In this document: positions 15,644-24,458 of the stretch, piece after piece | How positions within the stretch are numbered: position 1 is the first letter of the stretch | How the letters are laid out: the number at the start of each line of letters is the position of its first letter | NCBI GenBank assembly: GCA_017694595.1 | Contig: JADIMT010000030.1 | Location: 1 to 40,485, forward strand | Direction: 5' to 3' | Origin: Candidatus Ornithospirochaeta stercoripullorum | GTDB taxonomy: Bacteria; Spirochaetota; Spirochaetia; Sphaerochaetales; Sphaerochaetaceae | DNA length: 40,485 bases | Position numbers and translations under genes: made by a program | The notes under the pieces: generated by a model | What the model was told of the DNA's origin: nothing | Databases searched by the model: none | Seen by the model: the letters and a program-made list of their open reading frames with translations, nothing else

Positions 15644-17089
15644 TTAAAGGCTATCACCAAAATCTTTTCTGAAAGCTTCGACAAGCTTTTCCTGCCATGG
15701 CGAAACTGGAGCAAGACGACCGAAGAAGAACCTGAGAGATGAAGGTTCCTCGATGAACTTCAGTCCTCCTATCAGATCTCTATGGTCATATAGCCACTTG
15801 ATTCTGTCTACTGCGTACTTGACTTGCGAAAGCGTGAAGACGCGGCGTGGAAGTGCCAGACGCAGAAGCTCGACGGAGGCTAGATGCTCGGAGCCGTCTT
15901 CCTCTCTTTGCTCTGATATCGTGCCTCTCTCCATTCCTCTGATGCCTCCAGCGATATAGACAGCAGCTGCAAGTGCTCCTGCAGGATATTCTTCCTGCTT
16001 CACATGAGGAATGAATCGTGTTGCGTCAAGGTGGCATCCAAGACCGCCTGCAGGTGTCACGACAGGCACTCCAAGCTTCACAAGCTCGTCCGTCATGTAC
16101 TTAATGAAAAGCGGTCCTTGGGAGATTACATCCATATCCATCGTCTCTTCCAAGCCGACAGTCATAGCTTCCATCTCTCTGACGCTCATTCCGCCGTATG
16201 TGAGGAATCCTTCGAACATAGGGACAAGCTCCCTCATCTTGAGATAGAGCTTCTCATCGTGGATCGACAAGCCTCCACCACGTGCGAAGCCAAGCTTTCT
16301 TGCAGAGAAGTAGATGATATCCATCTTGTCGGCGATGCGCTTTGTAATCTCACGGATGGAAAGGTTCTTTGCGCTTTCCTCGCGTGTTTTTATGAAATAG
16401 AGATTGTCTTGCAGCAAGCTGGCATCCATGACAACAAGCTTGCCATAGCTATGGACGATATCAGCAACAGCTTCGATGTTCTCCAGTGAGAGTGGCTGAC
16501 CTCCGATGAGGTTTGTTCCTGCTTCGATTCTGACAAAAGGGATTCTGCTGCCTTTCTCTTCGAAAAGCTTCCTGAGCTTGTCGAGATCGAAATTGCCCTT
16601 GAACGGATAATCGCTTGTGATCTTTATGCCTTCATCTATCACGACTTCCTCTACATAGCCGCCAAGCCTTGTGATATGGGCCTTTGTTGTCGTGAAATGA
16701 TAGTTCATGGGGATTATCGAGCCTTTCTCGACGAATGTCATGGCGAGAATGTTCTCCGCGGCTCTTCCTTGGTGTGCTGGAAGGAAGTACTTTGTTCCAA
16801 AGATCTCTTCAAGCTTGTCAGTCAGCCTTGTGAATGTTGCGCTGCCTGCATAGCTATCATCAGCAATCATCATCGCAGCAAGCTGCCTGTCGCTCATAGC
16901 GTTCACGCCGCTATCGGTGAGCATGTCGAGAAAGATATCTTTGTTCTTCAGCAGGAACGTATTGTTTCCAGCTTCCTTGATTGCTTCTGCACGACGTTCT
17001 ACAGGCACCAGATCCAGCTTCTGGACGATCCTGACTTTGTGGAGTTCAAGGGGAATGCTCTCCCCTGTGTAGAATTGAATTTCTGGCAT
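15644..17089 (-). CDS. Tyrosine phenol-lyase/tryptophanase family PLP enzyme
   Basis: This 481-aa fold-type I PLP enzyme would cleave an aromatic amino acid (L-tyrosine to phenol, pyruvate and ammonia, or L-tryptophan to indole). PLP Lys is K265 in FSARKLG; Tyr80 in DDSYAGS is the catalytic Tyr71 of tyrosine phenol-lyase. Specificity residues favour TPL: T133 in HFTTTKAH (TPL Thr124, Asp in tryptophanase) and R388 in GMERGTIS (TPL Arg381, Val/Ile in tryptophanase). The C terminus (LPRRVFT; GLKFIEEPSSLRFF) also resembles TPL. TPL Arg217, which contacts PLP, is replaced by L225 (MDASLL), so activity may differ. The start at 17089 has GAGG 5 nt upstream. Confidence 0.83.
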   Translation of the reverse strand: MPEIQFYTGESIPLELHKVRIVQKLDLVPVERRAEAIKEAGNNTFLLKNKDIFLDMLTDSGVNAMSDRQLAAMMIADDSYAGSATFTRLTDKLEEIFGTKYFLPAHQGRAAENILAMTFVEKGSIIPMNYHFTTTKAHITRLGGYVEEVVIDEGIKITSDYPFKGNFDLDKLRKLFEEKGSRIPFVRIEAGTNLIGGQPLSLENIEAVADIVHSYGKLVVMDASLLQDNLYFIKTREESAKNLSIREITKRIADKMDIIYFSARKLGFARGGGLSIHDEKLYLKMRELVPMFEGFLTYGGMSVREMEAMTVGLEETMDMDVISQGPLFIKYMTDELVKLGVPVVTPAGGLGCHLDATRFIPHVKQEEYPAGALAAAVYIAGGIRGMERGTISEQREEDGSEHLASVELLRLALPRRVFTLSQVKYAVDRIKWLYDHRDLIGGLKFIEEPSSLRFFFGRLAPVSPWQEKLVEAFRKDFGDSL

Positions 17090-17108
17090 GTTGTCCTCTT
17101 TTTTCTTC

Positions 17109-17138
17109 ATTCTGGTTGATGAAAGCATGACCTGTCAA
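17109..17138 (-). promoter_or_regulatory. Candidate promoter of the tyrosine phenol-lyase-like gene
   Basis: The minus strand has -35 TTGACA (17133-17138), an 18-bp spacer and -10 CAGAAT (17109-17114). The predicted leader is about 15 nt and contains the GAGG site. Only four -10 bases match consensus. Confidence 0.4.
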
Positions 17139-17176
17139 ATAAAATATAGTCATATACATTATTTTCTATATTTTAT
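17139..17176. repeat. Perfect 11-bp inverted repeat, 16-bp spacer
   Basis: ATAAAATATAG (17139-17149) and CTATATTTTAT (17166-17176) are exact reverse complements. They lie between the divergent lyase and nucleoside-transporter genes, immediately upstream of the lyase -35 box. It could be a regulator site; low complexity makes chance possible. Confidence 0.4.
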
Positions 17177-17359
17177 GCATAAATATTCTTCGATATCCGT
17201 TTGGACAGAAGTGATAAGCTGATGGGAGAATCAACATGACAACTGGTGAAACAATCAAAAATAGCATCAGGTTTTTTTCATATGCTTGTGAAAACTATAT
17301 TAATAGACGGCTTTGCGTGTTAAAATCCACACATCGAGATAATTTATCGAGGAGAATAA

Positions 17360-18481
17360 ATGAAAAAGGTATACGCTCTTGTATTAGTCTTTTTGTGTGT
17401 TGTTTCTCTTGCTTTCGCTGGTGGTTCACAGGAAAGCTCAGATGCAGCGGATGCGCTGAGAATCGCAATTGTTTCCAGCCCTTCCGGTGTTGATGACGGT
17501 TCTTTCAATGAGGATAACTACAATGGCATTCTGGCCTTCATCGAGAATCATCCAGCTGCCACAGTAACACCTGTAAGAGAGCCGACCGGCGATACAACTG
17601 CTGCTGTCAAGGCTGCTGCTGATATCGTTGCTGATTACGATGTTGAAGTCTGTACAGGCTTCCAGTTTGCTGGAATCGGCGATCTGGCAACTGAGAACCC
17701 AGAGACAAAGTTCATCCTTGTAGACTCATATCCTACAGATTCTACAGGAGCGACTGTCGAGCTTGATAACGTATATGCTATGCAGTTCGCTGAGCAGGAG
17801 TCAGGCTTCTTCGCTGGTATTGCAGCTGCTCTGGAGACAAAGACTGGCAAGGTTGCTGTCGTAAACGGAATCGCGTTCCCGTCTAATGTCAATTACCAGT
17901 ATGGCTTTGAGTGCGGTGTGAAATATGCTAATGCGAAGTATGGCAAGAATGTTGAGTGTGTTGAGCTCGCTTCACGCGCCGGCACTGATGTTACAGGCGT
18001 GAACATCGGAGGCAATTACATCGGTTCCTTCGCAGATCCTTCTACAGGAAGAATTGTTGGACAGCAGCTCATTGAAGCTGGTTGTGATATCATCTTCGTT
18101 GCTGCCGGCGACAGCGGAAACGGCGTATTCACAGCAGCTAAAGAGAGCGGTGGAAAGTGCCTTGTTATCGGATGCGATGTCGACCAGTGGGCAGATGGTG
18201 CTAACGGAGATTCAAACATCATCCTTACATCAGTCCTTAAGAACATGGCTATCAACGTTGAGAGAGCGCTTGAGAACATCGTTGCTGGTACATTCCAGGG
18301 CGGTAACGTTCTCCTGCAGGCTGATACAGACTCAACAGGCTTCGTGAAGACTGAAGGCCATCACCAGATGAGTGATGAGACTATCGCAGCTCTCGATGAG
18401 GCATATGAGCTTGTAAAGAACGGCACAATCGTTCCAGCATCCAATTTCGGCGGATTCACACCTGACGAATTCACAGTTTGA
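17360..18481 (+). CDS. BMP/PnrA-family nucleoside ABC transporter substrate-binding protein
   Basis: This 373-aa periplasmic protein has a signal peptide (MKKVYALVLVFLCVVSLAFA, cut before GGSQES). There is no lipobox cysteine at the cleavage site, so it is probably soluble. It has the BMP-family pattern: GVDDGSFNEDNYNGI, VCTGFQF, ETKFILVDSYP, FAEQESGFFAGIAAAL, IIFVAAGDSGNGVFTAA and VIGCDVDQW. PnrA in Treponema pallidum, a purine nucleoside-binding protein, is the named relative. GAGGAG lies 5 nt before the ATG. It heads an operon with a double ATPase and two permeases, separated from them by a hairpin at 18490-18508. Confidence 0.92.
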   Translation: MKKVYALVLVFLCVVSLAFAGGSQESSDAADALRIAIVSSPSGVDDGSFNEDNYNGILAFIENHPAATVTPVREPTGDTTAAVKAAADIVADYDVEVCTGFQFAGIGDLATENPETKFILVDSYPTDSTGATVELDNVYAMQFAEQESGFFAGIAAALETKTGKVAVVNGIAFPSNVNYQYGFECGVKYANAKYGKNVECVELASRAGTDVTGVNIGGNYIGSFADPSTGRIVGQQLIEAGCDIIFVAAGDSGNGVFTAAKESGGKCLVIGCDVDQWADGANGDSNIILTSVLKNMAINVERALENIVAGTFQGGNVLLQADTDSTGFVKTEGHHQMSDETIAALDEAYELVKNGTIVPASNFGGFTPDEFTV

Positions 18482-18489
18482 GCATAGAT

Positions 18490-18508
18490 GGGCACCTTCG
18501 TGGTGCCC
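18490..18508 (+). promoter_or_regulatory. Intercistronic hairpin GGGCACC/GGTGCCC
   Basis: A perfect 7-bp stem closes a TTCGT loop, 8 nt after the binding-protein stop and before the ATPase ribosome binding site (AAAGGAG). No long T-run follows, so it is more likely a 3' stabiliser or partial attenuator than a full terminator. The same core stem recurs at 25502-25517. Confidence 0.75.
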
Positions 18509-18525
18509 TGATTTAAAGGAGCAAC

Positions 18526-20061
18526 ATGGCTGACGATATCGTTGTTCTTGACCATATCACTAAACGTTTTCCACGTATTGTTGCTAATGATGACATCTCG
18601 CTTTCCATAAAAAAAGGGGAGATATTCGCGCTTTTAGGCGAGAATGGTGCGGGGAAATCGACTCTTATGAGTGTTCTTTTCGGGCTTTATGAGCCAGATG
18701 AGGGAAGAATTCTCATAAGAGGCAAGGAAGTTAGGATCGCTTCTCCAAGAGAGGCAAGTGCGCTCAACATCGGAATGGTTCATCAGCACTTCAAGCTTGT
18801 CTCGGACCAGAGTGTCACTGAAAACATCATCTTAGGTATAGAGCCTACTGTAAAAAAACTCGGTATATTCTCAAAAATTGATATAAAAGGCGCAAAGGAA
18901 AGGATCAAGAAGCTTTCTTTGGATTATGGCCTTGATGTCAATCCAGATGCCAAAATCGAGGATCTGCCAGTATCTGCTAGGCAACGTGTAGAGATTCTGA
19001 AAATGCTCTACAGGGATGCAGAGATCCTTATTTTCGACGAGCCTACAGCAGTACTCACTCCTCAGGAGATTGAATCGCTTCTCGATGTCATCAAATCGCT
19101 GCGTGATGGAGGGAAGACAATTGTCCTGATCACTCACAAACTTGATGAGATAAAGAAAGTCGCTGACAGATGTGCAATTCTCTGTCGAGGCAAGCTTGTA
19201 GGAATCTATGATGTCAATTCAATATCAACCAGAGAGATGGCTTCGCTTATGGTTGGCTATGAATACTCGGATGAGGTGGATAAGGCTGAATATGCTGGCG
19301 GAGAGAGTATATTGGAAGTGAATGGCATTTCTCTTTATAACCAGGACAAAGTGAAAGTCGTCGATGATGTCTCTTTCTCTGTCCATAAAGGCGAGATTGT
19401 CTCTATCGCTGGCGTTGCTGGCAATGGACAGGTTGAGCTTGCAGATGTGATTGCAGGAATGCTGAAGCCTTCATCGGGCACTATCATATACAAAGGTGAA
19501 GATATTACAGAAAAAAGCATCCGCGAACGTACTGAAGCAAAGATTGCTTACATTCCCGAAGACAGGCAGGATGTAGGGCTTCTCCTTGATTATGACTTAG
19601 CAGTGAATCTGGCGCTCAAAAGCTATTACCATGAGCCTTTCTGCTCAAAGGGCATCCTCAAGCCTGCGGAGTTCAGGAAAAACGGCGATGCTTTGATTGA
19701 GCAGTATGATATACGTTCAAGCGAAGGCTGCTCCACGATTGTCAGGAGCATGTCTGGAGGCAATCAGCAGAAAGCTATCATTGCAAGAGAAATCTCCCTG
19801 GATGCTGATCTCTATATCTTCGTGCAGCCTACAAGGGGTCTGGATGTTGGCGCAATCAAGAATATACAGGAGAGGATAATTGCTCTCAGGGAGAAGGGAA
19901 AGGCTGTTCTCCTCATCTCTCTTGAGCTGGAGGAGATCATGAATCTCTCTGACACGATCATCGTCATGTATAACGGCAAGGTCCAGGCTGTGAAGAGAAG
20001 GAGCGAGGTTACAGCGAATGAGATCGGATACTATATGATGGGGGCAAAACATGAAGCATAA
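18526..20061 (+). CDS. Nucleoside ABC transporter double ATPase
   Basis: This 511-aa cytoplasmic protein has two ABC domains of the sugar/nucleoside type. Domain 1 has GENGAGKST (38-46), LPVSARQRVEILKML in place of a standard LSGGQ, and ILIFDEPTAVLT. Domain 2 has a degenerate Walker A (GVAGNGQVE), SMSGGNQQKAIIARE and LYIFVQPTRGLDVG. This asymmetry is standard for the RbsA/YufO class, where sites combine half-motifs from both domains. It overlaps the first permease by 11 bp, showing tight coupling in the BMP operon. Confidence 0.93.
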   Translation: MADDIVVLDHITKRFPRIVANDDISLSIKKGEIFALLGENGAGKSTLMSVLFGLYEPDEGRILIRGKEVRIASPREASALNIGMVHQHFKLVSDQSVTENIILGIEPTVKKLGIFSKIDIKGAKERIKKLSLDYGLDVNPDAKIEDLPVSARQRVEILKMLYRDAEILIFDEPTAVLTPQEIESLLDVIKSLRDGGKTIVLITHKLDEIKKVADRCAILCRGKLVGIYDVNSISTREMASLMVGYEYSDEVDKAEYAGGESILEVNGISLYNQDKVKVVDDVSFSVHKGEIVSIAGVAGNGQVELADVIAGMLKPSSGTIIYKGEDITEKSIRERTEAKIAYIPEDRQDVGLLLDYDLAVNLALKSYYHEPFCSKGILKPAEFRKNGDALIEQYDIRSSEGCSTIVRSMSGGNQQKAIIAREISLDADLYIFVQPTRGLDVGAIKNIQERIIALREKGKAVLLISLELEEIMNLSDTIIVMYNGKVQAVKRRSEVTANEIGYYMMGAKHEA

Positions 20062-21196
20062 AGGCTACAAAAAAGCAGTTGTGAAGATTCTTGGCCCTGG
20101 CAAGGCACAGTATTTGAGGATTTCCCTCTTCTGTATAGTCATAAGCCTGATAGCTGGATCTGTGCTGCTCCTTATTCTCGGAAAGAATCCTTTGGAAGGC
20201 TATGTCAGCATCCTGCAAGGAGCTGGCTTTATACCGAAAGCGAGATATGCTGGCCACAAGAGCATGTTCACGGATTTCATGAGCCTGGTGAACTATACGA
20301 CTCCCATGATCTTCGCATCCCTGTCCTTTGCAGTGGCGATGCGCTGTGGTATTTTCAATATCAATATATCGGGTATGATGCTTTTCTCCGGATTCATTGC
20401 CTCGATAACCATAGGCTATTCATCCATTCCTGCGCCTCTTGCACAGATTCTTGTCATTCTGATTGCTGTTGTGGCAGGTGCATGCTCAGGCGCATTGATT
20501 GGCTTCCTGAAGCATAAGTTCAACGCGAACGAAGTTGTTATCTCCATAATGTTCAACTATATAGTCAGCTATGTGATTTCGTTCTTCATTCAGACGATGT
20601 TCATAAATCCAACGACAAGACAGTCTGAACGTGTAGGGGAGAATGCTATGCTCACAGGTATCGATACGATGATAGGCGATCTTAGAATGGATGTCTCTTA
20701 TGTCTTTCCGTTGGCTGTCATTGCTGTGATCCTGATCAGCTTCATGTTCTCGAAGACTAGAATCGGATTCGAATTGAAAGCTGTCGGCATGAACCACCAT
20801 GCTAGCCGTTATGCGGGAATTAAGATTGGAAGGTCCGTTATCTTCTCGATGGCTCTCTCTGGAGTGCTTGCAGGCCTTGCGGGTGTCAGCTATTACATGG
20901 GAACTTTCGCTTCCATCCAGCCCCGTGTGATTCCATCACTGGGTTTTGATTCGATAGCTGTAGCGCTGCTTGGGAACAATAATCCGTTTGGATGCTTTTT
21001 GGCTTCATTCCTTGTAATGACAATCCGCAACGGCACTACTTATATGTCATCCAGGCTGGGAGTCCTCAGGGAGATTGCTTCCCTGATTACAGGAATCCTG
21101 CTTCTTTTCTCAGCTTGCGGAGGAGCTTTCAAAGCTCTTGCGGATAAGTACCATGAGGAACTTGCCAATGATGACGAAAATGGGGGCGGAAAATGA
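20051..21196 (+). CDS. Nucleoside ABC transporter permease 1
   Basis: This 381-aa membrane protein of the BPD_transp_2 type (YufP-like) has one N-terminal helix, a periplasmic loop, and then about eight helices. Characteristic stretches are FAVAMRCGIFNINISGMMLF, GALIGFLKHKFNANEVVISI, GFELKAVGMNHHASRYAGI and GFDSIAVALLGNNNPFG. It overlaps the ATPase gene by 11 bp and the next permease by 4 bp. It should pair with permease 2 to form the nucleoside channel. Confidence 0.92.
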   Translation: MKHKGYKKAVVKILGPGKAQYLRISLFCIVISLIAGSVLLLILGKNPLEGYVSILQGAGFIPKARYAGHKSMFTDFMSLVNYTTPMIFASLSFAVAMRCGIFNINISGMMLFSGFIASITIGYSSIPAPLAQILVILIAVVAGACSGALIGFLKHKFNANEVVISIMFNYIVSYVISFFIQTMFINPTTRQSERVGENAMLTGIDTMIGDLRMDVSYVFPLAVIAVILISFMFSKTRIGFELKAVGMNHHASRYAGIKIGRSVIFSMALSGVLAGLAGVSYYMGTFASIQPRVIPSLGFDSIAVALLGNNNPFGCFLASFLVMTIRNGTTYMSSRLGVLREIASLITGILLLFSACGGAFKALADKYHEELANDDENGGGK

Positions 21197-22152
21197 ACAG
21201 TATTATTATTGATGGGCTTTCTTTCTCATTGCCTCTTTTTATAATCGCGATAGGTGGAATCTACTCAGAACGCAGCGGTATCACGAACCTCGCGCTCGAA
21301 GGGCTTCTGGGCTTTGGCGCATTCACTGGTGGTTTGACAGCTGCAATTATATATGAGTTCTCATCGATAGGTGGAACATCAAGCATGTACATTGCACTCT
21401 TTGCAGCGCTTATGGGAGGCATGATATATGCGATGCTTCATGCGCTTCTGTGCATCAAGTTCAAAGCCAATCAGGTCATCAGCGGTGTCGTGATCAACAT
21501 TCTTGCAACAGCGCTTACTGCATTCCTGACCAACCAGATCAACTCATCGCTTTTCGGAAAAGCTTCAAACAGATTTGTGCTGGAAGTCAGTCCTCGCTTC
21601 TCGGTACCAGTGCTCTCCGAGATTCCTGTGCTTGGAGCATTCTTCACTTCCATATACCCATTTGAGATCGTGATTCTCATCATTGCTCTGATTATGTGGT
21701 ATGTGCTGGAAAAGACTCCATATGGCTTAAGGCTCAGGGCTGCTGGCGATAACCCGCAGGCAGTAGATGCCGCTGGCGTGAATGTCGAGATGATAAGATT
21801 CTCGGCTGTAATGGTCTCTGGTGCGATGTCCGGACTGGGTGGAATGTGCTTTGCTTATTCCATCTCTTCAAATGTCTCTCCAAGCATCTTCTCTGGATAT
21901 GGGTATCTTTCCATTGCTGCTTTCATCTTCGGCAACTGGAAGATCGGGCCTACATTCTGGGCTTGCATTCTGTTCGGATTCGCCAGAAGCGCCGGATATT
22001 CGCTTGTCAATGTCCTCTCGCTTCCAAGCGCTTATTCCGATCTTGTTCTGACTTTACCTTATATCATCACTGTAATCCTGCTCCTCTTCGTCTCAAAGGC
22101 AAACAGAGCTCCGAAGAGTCTTGGAGAAGTGTATGATAAAGGAAAGAGATAA
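21193..22152 (+). CDS. Nucleoside ABC transporter permease 2
   Basis: This 319-aa polytopic protein (YufQ-like) has the matching family motifs: GGIYSERSGITNLALEGLL, IKFKANQVISGVVINILAT, YGLRLRAAGDNPQAVDAAG and SGYGYLSIAAFIFGNWKIGP. The ATGA start overlaps the stop of permease 1. It is followed after 18 bp by the unknown secreted protein. Confidence 0.92.
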   Translation: MNSIIIDGLSFSLPLFIIAIGGIYSERSGITNLALEGLLGFGAFTGGLTAAIIYEFSSIGGTSSMYIALFAALMGGMIYAMLHALLCIKFKANQVISGVVINILATALTAFLTNQINSSLFGKASNRFVLEVSPRFSVPVLSEIPVLGAFFTSIYPFEIVILIIALIMWYVLEKTPYGLRLRAAGDNPQAVDAAGVNVEMIRFSAVMVSGAMSGLGGMCFAYSISSNVSPSIFSGYGYLSIAAFIFGNWKIGPTFWACILFGFARSAGYSLVNVLSLPSAYSDLVLTLPYIITVILLLFVSKANRAPKSLGEVYDKGKR

Positions 22153-22170
22153 AATAACGAGGTGTTTTTG

Positions 22171-23415
22171 ATGAAAACCAGGAAAATTATCATGTTTGCT
22201 CTATGTATCGTGATGAGTCTTTCTCTTTTCGCTGCTGGAGATGGCACGTTCGCTCTCGATACTTATGAGAAGAACAGCGCTTATCTTTCCCAGTATTTCG
22301 GGATTGAAATTGCATCTGATACAGTCTCCCTTTCAGATTTTGCAAAAGATCTCTCAGCTGTGACTGGTACGGAGATTGTTGAGCCTGCAACGGAAGAGGG
22401 GATTATAAATATTGTTGTAGCTGCATCCGGCTTTGATGAGCTTGCAAAGACTTATTCAGCGGAAAAAGCTGCAGCGAGACTTGAGAAGTATGGTGTGGAG
22501 AATGCATCAGATCCTCAGTATGCAGCAGCTGCACTTGATTCCGGTGTTCTCTCTGCTGAAGCTGTGAATGGGCTTGTCGCAGCTGAAGGGCTGAGCTCTG
22601 AAGAAGCTGCTTCTCTGCTGATGGCTGTTGCATATGCTACAGGAAAGGGCAGAAACTACATTGGCTTTGCGGGTGAGTCTGACATCCAGGCAAGGATTGA
22701 GAATGTATTCAAGAATGTAGGACTCTATTCAAATGATGAGCTTGACGCAATCGGTGCGCTTCTTGTTGAGACAGGAGCTTCCACAGGCTACAACCTCAAG
22801 AGAGAGAGCGACAACGCACGCTTCCTTGATTCTCTTACTCTCAGGTATGGACATGATACAAAAGATCATGTCAAGCAGCTTGTTGCTCTGCTTGTCAGTG
22901 AGGATATCAACGCACTCATCCAGATTGAGCCAAAGACATCAATCTATGAGTACCTTCTCGACTGGGGTCCTGTTCCAGAGCCGACACCTACATACCGCGT
23001 AGAGCAGTATTCGGAGGATCTTTACCTCGTGCATGCTACAGAGTTCGATCTCGAGCTTGAGTTCGATACGATTGAGGATCTGCAGAAATTCGATGCAGTC
23101 GTCAATCAGTATTCGAAGAAGAATGATGCTAATCAGGCAGAGGGCAGTGGAGTGAATCTCATCCTTGGCGCCTGGTGGCAGCCTCTTTACAGCGCAAGAT
23201 TCAATCCTGATGAAAATGCTTATACAGAGATTGTCGACAACGTGCTCTACTCAGCTGACGGTGCATACTCAATCCATCCATTCACGACAGTTGAGAATTC
23301 AGCATCGCTTATAGCTACAGAGGAAGAACTCTCTGAAAATGGCAGTACGTTTGCAGATCACAGATATGTGAACAACGCATTCTACCGCTATCTGACAGGT
23401 ACTGATTATCAGTGA
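22171..23415 (+). CDS. Unknown secreted protein in the nucleoside transporter operon
   Basis: This 414-aa protein has a signal peptide (MKTRKIIMFALCIVMSLSLF, then AA before GDGTFALD). Residues about 20-170 contain several alanine- and glutamate-rich helical pieces (FDELAKTYSAEKAAARLEKY; AVNGLVAAEGLSSEEAASLL), possibly three SLH-like or helical repeats. The C-terminal half is mixed and acidic (ATEFDLELEFDTIEDLQKF; NLILGAWWQPLYS). No cysteine lipobox is present. I cannot name a family. GAGG lies 8 nt before ATG 22171. The 18-bp gap to the permease and the downstream terminator place it in the operon, suggesting an envelope or periplasmic accessory to nucleoside uptake. Confidence 0.8.
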   Translation: MKTRKIIMFALCIVMSLSLFAAGDGTFALDTYEKNSAYLSQYFGIEIASDTVSLSDFAKDLSAVTGTEIVEPATEEGIINIVVAASGFDELAKTYSAEKAAARLEKYGVENASDPQYAAAALDSGVLSAEAVNGLVAAEGLSSEEAASLLMAVAYATGKGRNYIGFAGESDIQARIENVFKNVGLYSNDELDAIGALLVETGASTGYNLKRESDNARFLDSLTLRYGHDTKDHVKQLVALLVSEDINALIQIEPKTSIYEYLLDWGPVPEPTPTYRVEQYSEDLYLVHATEFDLELEFDTIEDLQKFDAVVNQYSKKNDANQAEGSGVNLILGAWWQPLYSARFNPDENAYTEIVDNVLYSADGAYSIHPFTTVENSASLIATEEELSENGSTFADHRYVNNAFYRYLTGTDYQ

Positions 23416-23435
23416 TAGATTCTCTATCCAAGCTG

Positions 23436-23465
23436 GCCGTCATCGCAAGAGGTGGCGGCTTTTTG
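23436..23465 (+). terminator. Rho-independent terminator of the nucleoside transporter operon
   Basis: GCCGTCA and TGGCGGC pair in a 7-bp stem (one G-U pair) around a 10-nt loop, followed by TTTTT. It starts 21 nt after the secreted-protein stop and ends just before the stop of the convergent GntR gene. Confidence 0.8.
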
Positions 23466-23470
23466 CTTGC

Positions 23471-24244
23471 TTACTGCCATGGATTTGAGAGTATTTCAGT
23501 TGAGTCACTGCTTATATCGATGCTCAAGTGAAACCTATCAGCTCTGATGAAGCTTTCTACATACTCGACAGGATCTCCATTTTCAAGGTATCCGATTCTC
23601 CTGGAAAAACAGACGCTGGAGTTCTTATCACAATCGAGTATCTCTGCTGTCTTCGGTGATATATCCACGATTGAATATGTGTCTTTTGCTCTTACTGGCC
23701 CGAAGCCATATTTCTCATGAAGCGCATCGTAGAGACTTATAGTTATATCATTCAATGTCAAATCGCCGTAATAATGAGGATTGAGGTAGCTTGAAAGCAC
23801 TACATACGGGGATTTGTCTATAGAAACGCACCGCTTGAATCTGATGACATTCTCATCCTTTTTCATACAGAACAGACTTTTCATGAATGGGGATGGCTTG
23901 CATGGGCCAAAGAAAAGGCAGGTCGTTGAAACATCGCTGTCTTCATTTTCGATATCCTTTGTGAATGAAGGTAATCTATCATAAGATCTGTTTATTGATG
24001 ATGAATGTATGAATGTGCCTTTTCCTTTTTTCCTGTAAGCTTCACCTTCATAAACCAAATCCATTATGGCTTGCTTTGCGGTACCTCGGCTTACAGAGAA
24101 TTGCTTTGCAAGTTCATTTTCGCTTGGGAGAGGATCGCCTTCTTTTCCTTTTTTTATAAGAGAATAGAGGTAGTTTTTTATCTGTATGTAATATGGCGTT
24201 CCACCTTTTTCAAGATTGAATGATTCAACGATGTTCTGTTTCAT
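23471..24244 (-). CDS. GntR/HutC-family transcriptional regulator with UTRA domain
   Basis: This 257-aa protein has a winged helix at about residues 15-80 (PYYIQIKNYLYSLIKKG; PLPSENELAKQFSVSRGTAK; YRKKGKGTFIH) and a UTRA ligand-binding domain behind it (NVIRFKRCVSIDKSPYVVLS; GFGPVRAKDTYSIVDISP; SSVCFSRRIGYLENGDPVEY). Three ATGs in a row occur at 24250-24242; AGGGG is best spaced (6 nt) for the third. It diverges from the ribose-type ABC and catabolic operon and is probably its substrate-responsive repressor, acting at the palindrome 24396-24411. Confidence 0.88.
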   Translation of the reverse strand: MKQNIVESFNLEKGGTPYYIQIKNYLYSLIKKGKEGDPLPSENELAKQFSVSRGTAKQAIMDLVYEGEAYRKKGKGTFIHSSSINRSYDRLPSFTKDIENEDSDVSTTCLFFGPCKPSPFMKSLFCMKKDENVIRFKRCVSIDKSPYVVLSSYLNPHYYGDLTLNDITISLYDALHEKYGFGPVRAKDTYSIVDISPKTAEILDCDKNSSVCFSRRIGYLENGDPVEYVESFIRADRFHLSIDISSDSTEILSNPWQ

Positions 24245-24395
24245 CATCATCCCCTATATTCTGAATTTTAAACAGTATATCAGCAAAGAGTATTCTTTGT
24301 TATAGCTTGTTTTTTTTGATTTGATGCTCTCACTCACTCAGTTTTTAATTCTTTTCCATATTGTTTTTTATTGCAACTTGCATATCCAACTTTTT

Positions 24396-24411
24396 ACTTG
24401 ACTAGTCAAGT
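24396..24411. promoter_or_regulatory. 16-bp perfect palindrome, likely GntR operator
   Basis: ACTTGACTAGTCAAGT is a perfect palindrome centred on CTAG, like known HutC-type operators. Each strand contains TTGACT, a near-consensus -35. On the minus strand TTGACT is followed 17 bp later by GATATG, giving a promoter for the regulator itself. An outer CAACTTG (24374-24380) and CAAGTTG (24407-24413) form a second partial repeat. Confidence 0.65.
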
Positions 24412-24458
24412 TGGTGATGTTAGCCTGATTTCAGAAAACAAATAAAAAGGAGAGAAGG

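Noticed and set aside
17130-17359. Purine riboswitch upstream of the nucleoside transporter
   Set aside because: The conserved purine aptamer loops are not present; only AT-rich spacer, an inverted repeat and the ribosome binding site are seen.
17236-17493. 85-codon frame with a GGGAG-like site before the nucleoside binding-protein gene
   Set aside because: It overlaps the first 134 bp of a clear signal-peptide gene in another frame and has no family features.
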